A DNA stretch of 64,000 bases, taken from the NCBI GenBank assembly GCA_017306865.1, contig JAFKHH010000020.1, positions 62,001 to 126,000 on the forward strand, written 5' to 3'. The position numbers and the translations under genes were made by a program. Below, in pieces: positions 54,015 through 62,074 of this stretch (its first letter is position 1; each line of letters begins with the position of its first letter). This DNA comes from Filimonas sp. (GTDB lineage Bacteria; Bacteroidota; Bacteroidia; Chitinophagales; Chitinophagaceae). Under the pieces are notes generated by a model. The model saw only the letters and a program-made list of their open reading frames with translations. It searched no databases and was not told the origin of the DNA.

Positions 54015-55283
54015 ATGAAGGCATGGCTTAACGCAGACAAAAGAACTTACATGTTTACGAAGGATAAAATTAAAGTAATATCCACAAGGGTATTTCTCTA
54101 CAGCGTGCTGCAATTATTCTTGTGTGGCAGTACTACAGCACAAGAGGGAAAAGCGCCGGACTCATCTATGGTAGTAACTGCCAGGTATGGAAGCAAAGGC
54201 TTTGAGTTCAGCACAAAAGACAACCGGTTTTTGTTGCAGATACAGAGCCGGTTACAATTTCGTTTCTCTACGCCTGAAGACCAGGACCCGGTAACGTATG
54301 ACGATTTCAAAGGCGGTAATAAAACGTCATTTAAAATAAACAGGGCGCGTTTGAAAGTAGGTGGGCATGCGTTTCAGCCATGGCTGAAGTATTATTGGGA
54401 GTATGAATTGAGTCAATCTAACCTGTTGAACTATACCATCATGGTAGAGAAGTGGGAATGGCTAAAGTTTATGGTAGGCCAGTTCAAAGTAGAGTACACA
54501 CGCGAAAGACGCATTAGTAGTGGTGAGCAGCAAATGGTAGACAGGTCTGTTATTAATCGTGAGTTTACAGTAGACAGGCAGCAAGGAGTGGAGATATACG
54601 GACGGTTAAAAGGCAAAGGTGTTGCTGATTTTAATTACTGGCTGGCAGCACTTACAGGTACAGGAAGGGGAAACACTGTTAATGATGATAATCACCTCAT
54701 GTATTTTGGCCGGCTGCAATGGAATTTTACGGGCAAGTATCTTGATTTTGAAGGCAGTGATATAGAGCTGCATCAGAAGCCCATCGGTGTGCTGGCATTC
54801 TCTGTTGTTACAAACAGAAGCCCTTATACAAGATTTTCCCAGGCAGGTGGCGGCTCACTTGAAGGGTATGAAAACGGCTTGCCGGGGCAATACAGGGTGA
54901 ACCAGGCAAATATAGAAACAGCTTTTATGTACAAAGGCTTTAGCTGGCAATCAGAAATGCATACAAAAGTGATCATTGATAAACTGAACAACGATCATGC
55001 AGACCATTTACACGGGTATTATCTGCAGGCCGGTTATTTCTTTCATCAGTTGGTTGAGTGGTGGCCTCAACCATTGGAAGCTGCAGTTCGCAATGCAGGT
55101 TATTTCCCCAACCGCGAAGCCGACCAGACCAAAAAAAGAGAAACATCATTGGCATTCAACTGGTTTTTCAATGGCCACAAAAACAAACTGACTGCGGAAA
55201 CAAGTTATTTCAACTATGATAAGACAGGCGGCATTCCTGCGGATGAATGGCGCTTCCGCCTGCAATGGGATATCTCTCTCTAG
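54015..55283 (+). CDS. Outer-membrane porin, phosphate-selective OprO/OprP-like
   Basis: 422 residues from ATG 54015. ATG 54051 is an equally good start and gives a more typical signal peptide (FLYSVLQLFLCGSTTAQ). After the signal a beta-barrel follows with alternating strands (RFLLQIQSRLQFRFS, KINRARLKVGGHAF, YYWEYELSQ). The RARLKVGGHAF...WLKYYWEYEL segment is characteristic of the OprO/OprP family. The last residues (WRFRLQWDISL) look like a terminal barrel strand. The family passes phosphate or other anions. The next two genes encode sulfatases, so uptake of sulfate or aryl-sulfate is possible but inferred. Confidence 0.88.
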   Translation: MKAWLNADKRTYMFTKDKIKVISTRVFLYSVLQLFLCGSTTAQEGKAPDSSMVVTARYGSKGFEFSTKDNRFLLQIQSRLQFRFSTPEDQDPVTYDDFKGGNKTSFKINRARLKVGGHAFQPWLKYYWEYELSQSNLLNYTIMVEKWEWLKFMVGQFKVEYTRERRISSGEQQMVDRSVINREFTVDRQQGVEIYGRLKGKGVADFNYWLAALTGTGRGNTVNDDNHLMYFGRLQWNFTGKYLDFEGSDIELHQKPIGVLAFSVVTNRSPYTRFSQAGGGSLEGYENGLPGQYRVNQANIETAFMYKGFSWQSEMHTKVIIDKLNNDHADHLHGYYLQAGYFFHQLVEWWPQPLEAAVRNAGYFPNREADQTKKRETSLAFNWFFNGHKNKLTAETSYFNYDKTGGIPADEWRFRLQWDISL

Positions 55284-55410
55284 TTACGCATCTTTCGAAG
55301 ATGTATAAAAAAAATCACATAAGTGGCGGATGAATATTGCCGTTGGTGTCAGGTAAAAGATACACCTCGCATATAAAAAGTTGTTGCATGCTGATAACAA
55401 TATCTTTTAA

Positions 55411-55474
55411 TTAACCACAAGGAGATTAAGTACATAAGAGAACACTTTGTGAGCATTGTGATTAAGTGCTTAAC
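55411..55474. repeat. AACCACAAGG/CTTTGTGAG word repeat upstream of the first sulfatase gene
   Basis: The stretch has TTAACCACAAGGAGATTAAG, then AACACTTTGTGAGCATTG and GATTAAGTGCTTAAC. The two halves show partial inverted similarity (TTAACCACAA versus TTGTGATTAAG). It resembles the words at 30563-30628 and 31898-31942. It lies 85 bp before the sulfatase start. No promoter could be fixed in it. Confidence 0.45.
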
Positions 55475-55558
55475 AGAAAGACATGGCAGGCTTACAAGCT
55501 AGAATATAGCCTAAAAACGCTGCAAGCATAAACTATTATCCAAATAAATAATGAAGCC

Positions 55559-57898
55559 ATGAGAAAGATCGCAACATTGTTGATTCATTTCTTAGCCGTT
55601 TCTATTGTACTAATAGCACAGGATAAAACGCCTGCTGTCTTACCGCGGCCAGACTTTCATTTTCCCGGTAATATAGGCCGTACGTATGTGGAATCAGACC
55701 CGGCACAGTTTCCACAAATGGTTAAAGCGCCTAAAGGCGCCCCCAATATTTTGCTCATCCTTATTGACGATGCGGGCTTTGGACAGTTCAGCACATTCGG
55801 CGGCGGCGTACCATCACCTACTATGGATAAATTGGCAGCAGATGGGTTGCGTTTCAACTGCTTTCATACTACAGCCCTGTGCTCGCCCACACGCGCGGCG
55901 CTCATTACGGGACGTAATCATCACTCAGCAGCGTTTGCAGGCATTACGGAGTTAGCTACCGGCTACGATGGGTACACCTGCATCTTGCCAAAAAGTTGTG
56001 GTACGGTAGGAGAGGTATTGCGTCAAAACGGATATGCAACTGCGTGGGTTGGTAAAAACCATAATACGCCACCATGGGAGCTAAGCCAGGCGGGGCCTTT
56101 TGACCGCTGGGCAAATGGTTTAGGCTTCGATTATTTCTATGGCTTCAATGCCGGAGATATGAACCACTGGAACCCTATACTCTTCGAAAACCACAACCTC
56201 GTTCCGGCATCTAAAGATTCTAATTACTATCTCACCACAGACCTTGCAGATCATGCTATATCATGGGTAAGGGAAATGAAAAGTATTGCACCGGATAAAC
56301 CATTCTTCTTGTATGTAGCGCCTGGCGCAACGCATGCACCACACCAGGTGCCGAAAGAATGGATAGATAAATACAAAGGTAAATTCGATGGCGGCTGGGA
56401 TGCGTATCGCGAAGAAACGTATGAACGCCAGAAAAAATTAGGCGTAATACCGCCGGATACTAAACTTACACCCCGCCCTGCAAGCCTGCCTGCATGGAGC
56501 TCGTTAAATGCAGACCAGAAAAGATTATATGCACGCATGATGGAAGTCTTCTGCGCCTATGGTGCAGAGTGCGATTATGAAATGGGTAGAATAGTAGATG
56601 CGATAAAGCAACTGCCTGATGCAGACAATACAATGATCATTTACATTGCCGGAGACAATGGTTCCAGCGCAGAAGGTGGATTGGAAGGTTCATTGAATGA
56701 AAATATTTTTTTCAATGGCTTTCCTGAAAAATGGCAAGACAATTTAAAGGTGATAGATGAACTGGGTGGCCCCAAACATTTTAATCACTTTACTTCAGAG
56801 TGGGCATGGGCAATGGATGCGCCTTTTCAATGGACAAAACAAGTAGCCAGCCATTTCGGTGGTACACGTAACCCACTTATTATAGACTGGCCTGCAAAGA
56901 TTAAAGACAAAGGTGGGTTACGCGATCAGTTCCTACATGTTATAGACATTGTGCCAACGATATACGAAGTGTGTGGCATAACAGCTCCGGTTGAGTTGAA
57001 TGGCGCACAACAAAAGCCCATTGAAGGCACAAGCTTCGCTTATACATTCCCCAAAGACAGCATAAAGGCAAAAGGCAGGCACGAGACACAATACTTTGAA
57101 ATGGCTGTGAACCGCGGTATTTACAGTAACGGATGGATGGCCTCTGCATTATCCTTTGAACCGTGGAATCCGAACCGGGAAAGTTTTGATCCTGATAAAC
57201 AGAAATGGGAACTGTATAATGTAGAAAATGATTTCTCACAGGCAAATGACCTTGCTGCAAAGTATCCTGAAAAATTGCGGCAACTACAAGACCTCTGGTG
57301 GGTAGAAGCTGCTAAGTATAATGTACTGCCGCTGGACTGGAGAGGCACAGTAAGAATGAATGCAGAACTAATGGGAAGGCCGAGTTTGATAAGAGGGCGT
57401 AAGTCTATAACCTACTATCCCGGAACGATTGGTGTACCGGATGCAGCATCACCTCCCATGCTCAATAAATCGTGGACTATTACAGCAGATATAGAAGTGC
57501 CGGATAACAATGCCAATGGTATGATCATTACCCATGGTGGATTGGAAGGCGGTTACGGATTATACCTGCGCGATGGCATAGCAACATTTGTATATAACTA
57601 TCTCGGCATAGACCGCCCAACATTTGTATCCAAAGAAGCATTGCCAAAAGGTAAAATGAAACTAGTGGTCCGGTTTGATTACGATGGCGGCGGCCTTGGA
57701 AAAGGTGGCAGTATTACCATGACGGCTAACGGCAAAGAAATTGCCAAAGGCCGGCTTGAAAAAACAGTGCCCATTCAATTCACTATTGCCGAAGGTGTGG
57801 ATGTAGGGCAGGATGTTGGATCCCCAATAGACTTCACTTACAAAATGCCATTTGCTTATACAGGAAAAATAGAAAAAGTAACGGTGGATTTAAAGTGA
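55559..57898 (+). CDS. Arylsulfatase (S1 family), secreted
   Basis: 779 residues with a signal peptide ending near IAQ. The catalytic-site motif CSPTR (C108-R112) is the formylglycine signature, with LIDDAGFGQFS (metal-binding Asp pair) upstream and TGRNH, GKNHN and DNGSS as further active-site blocks. The C-terminal about 200 residues form a beta-rich accessory domain, giving the long arylsulfatase version. The cysteine must be converted to formylglycine by a maturase not in the window. Expected role: hydrolysis of sulfate esters in the periplasm or at the surface. A different sulfatase follows 73 bp downstream. Confidence 0.94.
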   Translation: MRKIATLLIHFLAVSIVLIAQDKTPAVLPRPDFHFPGNIGRTYVESDPAQFPQMVKAPKGAPNILLILIDDAGFGQFSTFGGGVPSPTMDKLAADGLRFNCFHTTALCSPTRAALITGRNHHSAAFAGITELATGYDGYTCILPKSCGTVGEVLRQNGYATAWVGKNHNTPPWELSQAGPFDRWANGLGFDYFYGFNAGDMNHWNPILFENHNLVPASKDSNYYLTTDLADHAISWVREMKSIAPDKPFFLYVAPGATHAPHQVPKEWIDKYKGKFDGGWDAYREETYERQKKLGVIPPDTKLTPRPASLPAWSSLNADQKRLYARMMEVFCAYGAECDYEMGRIVDAIKQLPDADNTMIIYIAGDNGSSAEGGLEGSLNENIFFNGFPEKWQDNLKVIDELGGPKHFNHFTSEWAWAMDAPFQWTKQVASHFGGTRNPLIIDWPAKIKDKGGLRDQFLHVIDIVPTIYEVCGITAPVELNGAQQKPIEGTSFAYTFPKDSIKAKGRHETQYFEMAVNRGIYSNGWMASALSFEPWNPNRESFDPDKQKWELYNVENDFSQANDLAAKYPEKLRQLQDLWWVEAAKYNVLPLDWRGTVRMNAELMGRPSLIRGRKSITYYPGTIGVPDAASPPMLNKSWTITADIEVPDNNANGMIITHGGLEGGYGLYLRDGIATFVYNYLGIDRPTFVSKEALPKGKMKLVVRFDYDGGGLGKGGSITMTANGKEIAKGRLEKTVPIQFTIAEGVDVGQDVGSPIDFTYKMPFAYTGKIEKVTVDLK

Positions 57899-57971
57899 GA
57901 TAAATAAGGAGAATAAAATTGATTGGATAAAACATGATTGCATCATTCTTTCTTCATTAAAATATGTTACA

Positions 57972-60428
57972 ATGAAAATTAGCTTAAGAGTGCTCCCGGT
58001 AACATCGCTGCTATGCTGGTTATGTGTAACAAGCCTTGTTATAGTCAGTGGTTGTAAACAGCGTGGTGCTACTGGTAGTGGAAGCCCGGCTGACAGCACA
58101 GCCAATCCTGAGTTCAAAGGAAAGATAGAGTTGGACGTAAGAAACTCAGTAGCCGACTGGACGCCATTTATTCCCAAGCAAGCGCCCGCAGGATCGCCTA
58201 ATGTATTGATCATATTATATGACGATACCGGTCAGTCTGCATGGTCTACTTATGGCGGCGCTATCAATATGCCTACGCTGGATAGCCTTGCAGCAGGTGG
58301 CCTTACCTATACGCAGTGGCATACATGTGCATTGTGCTCGCCAACACGCTCTACGTTGCTTACAGGCCGCAACCATACGCTGAATGGTATGGCGGCTATT
58401 ACAGAAACTGCAAATGGTTTTCCCGGTGCAAGCGGAAGGATCCCTGACCAGTGCGCTACATTGGCAGATATAATGCGAGACAATGGCTGGAGTACTTTCT
58501 GGATAGGTAAAGATCACAACGTACCAGAGCAGGATGTGGCATCAGGCGCTGGCCGCGCACAGTGGCCGTTGCAAATGGGCTTTGATCGCTTCTATGGATT
58601 CCTTGGCGGCGAAACGAACCAGTGGTATCCTGACCTTACAGAAGACAATCGTTTTATAGAACAGCCATACAGTCCTGAGCAAGGCTATCATTTATCTAAA
58701 GACCTTGCTGACCAGGCGATCAAAATGATCCGTGATCAAAAAGGCAGCAATCCGTCAAAGCCCTGGTTTATGTGGTATAATCCTGGTGCCAACCATGCGC
58801 CACATCATGCACCGGCTGAATATATTGCTAAATACAAGGGAAAATTTGATTCCGGTTATGAAGCCTATCGCACCTGGGTACTGGAGCGTATGAAAGCAAA
58901 AGGCATTGTGCCAAAAGATACGAAGTTGACGCCTATCAATCCACTTCCGCAAAACGTAGCTAACCCTGGAGACATGGTGCGGCCTTGGAATACATTAACA
59001 CCGGATGAAAAGAAACTATTTGCACGCATGGCTGAAGTGTATGCCGGTTTTTCTGAATATACAGATGCGCAGGTAGGGCGACTGATCGATTATTTAAAGA
59101 AATCAGGGCAGTTTGATAATACCGTTATCTTTTATGCGGCAGACAATGGAGCCTCCGGCGAAGGAAGCCCAAGTGGTTCTGTGAATGAAAATAAATTTTT
59201 CAACGGGTACCCGGATGAGTTAAGTGAGAATATGAAATACCTTACTACACTTGGGAGCCCAAGTACTTACAACCACTACCCAACCGGATGGGCCGTTGCC
59301 TTCTCTACACCTTACCAGATGTTTAAACGATATTCCGAATACGCAGGTGGCACCTGTTGTCCGCTGGTTATCTCATGGCCTAAAGGAATTAAGTCACACG
59401 GAGAGTTGAGAAGTCAATATCACCATTCGGTAGATATAGTGCCAACGGTACTGGATATCTGTAAGCTAAATATGCCGGATGAATATCATGGCGTAAAACA
59501 ATATCCGTTATCAGGTATTTCCATGAAGTACACATTTGACGCAAAGCCGGATGAGCCTACCCAGAAGAAAGTACAATATTATGTAATGCTAGGTACAAGG
59601 GGCATATGGGCAGATGGTTGGAAAGCAGCTTCGGTGCATGCACCGCTGACTGGTAAAGGAAACTTCGATAAAGATGAATGGCAATTGTATAATACGGCAG
59701 TTGACAGATCTGAATCGCAGGATGTAGCAAAACAACATCCTGAAAAATTAAAGGAATTGATCAACCTATGGATGGATGAGGCTAAAAAGAACAATGGCCT
59801 CCCGCTTGACGATCGTACTGCTGTGGAAATTTTAGGTATAGAACGGCCTGCGCAAGAACCACCACGGGACCGGTATATTTATTACCCGGGTACAGGTGCT
59901 GTGCCGGAAGGTGTAGCTGTAAATATAAGAGGGCGATCCTATAAGCTGCTTGCCAATGTAGATATTACAGATGCAAACGCATCGGGTGTAATCTTTGCTC
60001 ATGGCTCCAGGTTTGGCGGGCATTCCCTGTTCATAAAAGACCACAAGCTGTACTATGTGTACAATTTCTTAGGAATAAAACCTGAGCAAATATTTTCCTC
60101 ACCACCGTTATCAACGGGTAAATACACATTAGGTGTAGAGTTTATAAAAGACAGTACAGGCAAGTATGGGGAATCAATCGGTACATTAAAACTGTATGTA
60201 AATGATAAAGTAGTAGCGCAGGGACGCATGCGTACTCAGTCCGGTAAATTTACACTGGCGGGCGATGGCTTGTGTATCGGCTATGATAGCGGAGATGCTG
60301 TAAGTAGCCTCTATAAAACACCGGGAACCTTTAAAGGTGGAAACATTCAGTTTGTAGGAGTGACAGTCGAAAAAGCGCAATACAAAGACCTCGAGTCCGA
60401 AGCAAGGAGAGCATTGATGAGTAATTAA
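57972..60428 (+). CDS. Arylsulfatase (S1 family), lipoprotein
   Basis: 818 residues. The N-terminus has a lipoprotein signal with lipobox IVSGC (Cys near residue 28). LYDDTGQSAWSTYGG gives the metal-binding Asp pair, CSPTR (C122) the formylglycine motif, and GRNH, GKDHN and ADNGAS complete the active site. A beta-rich C-terminal domain (about residues 620-800) is shared with the previous protein. The two proteins share domain order but are clearly diverged, so they probably differ in substrate. Located likely on the outer membrane. Confidence 0.94.
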   Translation: MKISLRVLPVTSLLCWLCVTSLVIVSGCKQRGATGSGSPADSTANPEFKGKIELDVRNSVADWTPFIPKQAPAGSPNVLIILYDDTGQSAWSTYGGAINMPTLDSLAAGGLTYTQWHTCALCSPTRSTLLTGRNHTLNGMAAITETANGFPGASGRIPDQCATLADIMRDNGWSTFWIGKDHNVPEQDVASGAGRAQWPLQMGFDRFYGFLGGETNQWYPDLTEDNRFIEQPYSPEQGYHLSKDLADQAIKMIRDQKGSNPSKPWFMWYNPGANHAPHHAPAEYIAKYKGKFDSGYEAYRTWVLERMKAKGIVPKDTKLTPINPLPQNVANPGDMVRPWNTLTPDEKKLFARMAEVYAGFSEYTDAQVGRLIDYLKKSGQFDNTVIFYAADNGASGEGSPSGSVNENKFFNGYPDELSENMKYLTTLGSPSTYNHYPTGWAVAFSTPYQMFKRYSEYAGGTCCPLVISWPKGIKSHGELRSQYHHSVDIVPTVLDICKLNMPDEYHGVKQYPLSGISMKYTFDAKPDEPTQKKVQYYVMLGTRGIWADGWKAASVHAPLTGKGNFDKDEWQLYNTAVDRSESQDVAKQHPEKLKELINLWMDEAKKNNGLPLDDRTAVEILGIERPAQEPPRDRYIYYPGTGAVPEGVAVNIRGRSYKLLANVDITDANASGVIFAHGSRFGGHSLFIKDHKLYYVYNFLGIKPEQIFSSPPLSTGKYTLGVEFIKDSTGKYGESIGTLKLYVNDKVVAQGRMRTQSGKFTLAGDGLCIGYDSGDAVSSLYKTPGTFKGGNIQFVGVTVEKAQYKDLESEARRALMSN

Positions 60429-60452
60429 ATGTTGTGAACAACAATAACAAAA

Positions 60453-60491
60453 AAGCAAGTACTACAACCCGTTGGTTGATAGTACTTGCTT
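60453..60491 (-). terminator. Strong hairpin, terminator-like when read on the minus strand
   Basis: AAGCAAGTACTA with TAGTACTTGCTT (12 bp), continued by CAACC/GGTTG around a CGTT loop (one bulged A). On the minus strand it is followed by TTTTTTGTTATTG, a good T-run. On the plus strand the T-run is missing. It lies between two plus-strand genes. Confidence 0.65.
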
Positions 60492-60551
60492 CCTGTTACT
60501 ACATAATAATAGCCAGGCCTTGCCTGTTTAAAACGCCTTATACTAAAGATC

Positions 60552-61391
60552 ATGTTGCGTAATCAATATGGGAATGTAACACAAACACAAACCCTGTTCA
60601 GGAACATTATTGTTCTGCTTACCTGCATCATTGCGCCACTAGCAGCAGCAGCGCAAACCGCGCCCTATTCGCTTGGCTTTATTCCTGCTAGCATAGAAGA
60701 AGCCGATCTCGCATTTCCATTGTACGATAAGTGGCACCTGAGCGGACAGGCAGATTTACAACTGGTAACGCAAGGCGCTTATACCAACAACAATCCGTTT
60801 GCCTATGTACAGCGTACTGTAGTCCGGCCGTGGATCATTTACTCAGGCTTTAAAAACCTGAAACTTTATCTTGGCTATGCACATAATAAAAAGTATGCAA
60901 TAAAAGAGGCGGGTAACTATGAAACGCTGGAGCGGCGTATTATCGTAATGGGCACACTCTCGCAAAATCTTCCTAAAGGCAGCTTGTTTGAACAGGTACG
61001 CTTTGAAACAAAATTTTTTGATGATGCATCCGGCACCCCGCGCACCATCCCAAGGATAAGAGGGCGCTTTGGTGTAAATCATTACCTCAACCAGCATCGC
61101 AGTAAACCTGCGCTACTTTCGCCTAATATTTCTTACTACGCAGAGTTAATGTTGAAGTTTCCATCCAGGGATTATGCAGAAGAGCGCTTTGACATTTTCC
61201 GCATGTCCGTGTATTACAGTGCAGGCATTACACAAAAAATTCATTTTCTTGCAGGCATCATCGGGCAATTACAATTGCGTACCAACGGAACACAGTTTGA
61301 TGTGTACTATGGCCCGGTGGTATCGGTACGCTATAGCATCAGGTCTAAGCCCCGCGAGACTTTTGATAGCGTAGATGGTGGCGCAGATTGA
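60552..61391 (+). CDS. DUF2490-like outer-membrane protein
   Basis: 279 residues. A signal peptide (IIVLLTCIIAPLAAAAQ) is followed by a run of amphipathic beta strands (QADLQLVTQGAYT, RPWIIYSGFKNLKLYLGYAH, VRFETKFFD, ISYYAELMLKF). The LEQRVRFE-like strand (LFEQVRFETKF) and the overall length fit DUF2490 proteins, which are small outer-membrane barrels of unknown function. The position after the sulfatases suggests a link to the same transcript, though a minus-strand-type hairpin lies between. An alternative is another small barrel family. Confidence 0.75.
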   Translation: MLRNQYGNVTQTQTLFRNIIVLLTCIIAPLAAAAQTAPYSLGFIPASIEEADLAFPLYDKWHLSGQADLQLVTQGAYTNNNPFAYVQRTVVRPWIIYSGFKNLKLYLGYAHNKKYAIKEAGNYETLERRIIVMGTLSQNLPKGSLFEQVRFETKFFDDASGTPRTIPRIRGRFGVNHYLNQHRSKPALLSPNISYYAELMLKFPSRDYAEERFDIFRMSVYYSAGITQKIHFLAGIIGQLQLRTNGTQFDVYYGPVVSVRYSIRSKPRETFDSVDGGAD

Positions 61392-62074
61392 TCATTCCGC
61401 GTGATAATTATTCTGAAACATTATTATCCGAGTAAAGTCAATGGATAGTTGTCTGTAAGCGTTTTCCAGAAAGGATCGCAGATGAAAAAGAATGGTTTCA
61501 AAATTGGGAGAACTCTTCTATCAGCTTTTTTTAGAGAAACGTGCGGCCTCAGAAAAGCTGCGTTAAGAAAATTGGCATGAACGCCGGAAAAATCCATTGC
61601 TGTTTGAGCCAGACACAACTTACCTACTCACGCTGTAAGCGGCGAGTTCAATGGATTTCGGCGGGCAGGACAATTTTTAGCCTGCTTTTCTGGAGCCTTG
61701 ATTTTTTTGGTTACTTTTTGTATCAAGACAAAAAGTAACACCGTCGGTAGACAAACGAGCGCTTGCAATTGAATATCCACTAAACCTGGTTGGACGGCAA
61801 TTATGCTGAAACATTTATTGAAACTGCCTTGTCCATTCCGGAAAAAAGCTGCGCCTGTCACATACCCCATTCCAGTCTCAAAAAAAGAACAAACGATTGA
61901 TTAGGCAGATACAATCGTTTGCGTTGCTATAATAGCTCCCTTTTACCCCCTCGCTCATCATTCAAATGCAAGACACCCCGCGATTATTGCTTAATTTTCC
62001 CCGTTTAAGCGCTTGCCGTGTGTATGTATATAAGTGCCTTGTGCAAGACTGCTGTGAAATAAACTGCAAAGAAG
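61392..62074. other. Intergenic region without a gene
   Basis: 683 bp. Several open frames of 60-80 codons exist but cross hairpin sequence and look non-coding. The middle holds the element at 61582-61739. The last 330 bp before the GH31 gene contain no further recognisable promoter or repeat. Confidence 0.5.
61582..61739. repeat. Double-hairpin intergenic element, mobile-repeat-like
   Basis: The first stem pairs CGCCGGAAAAATCCATTG (61582-61599) with CAATGGATTTCGGCG (61649-61663), imperfectly. A linker with GGGCAGGACAATTTTTAGCC follows. The second stem is perfect over 12 bp: GTTACTTTTTGT (61710-61721), loop ATCAAG, ACAAAAAGTAAC (61728-61739). I recall this type of 'GGTTACTTTTTGT...ACAAAAAGTAAC' sequence as common between genes in Bacteroidota genomes, but that is from memory. 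It has no transposase and could be a MITE-like element. Confidence 0.7.

Noticed and set aside
60453-60491. Plus-strand terminator of the second sulfatase gene
   Set aside because: No T-run follows on the plus strand; the run is on the other side.
61541-61738. Small open frames over the double-hairpin element, both strands
   Set aside because: They are read through inverted-repeat DNA, and such frames are a known source of false small proteins.
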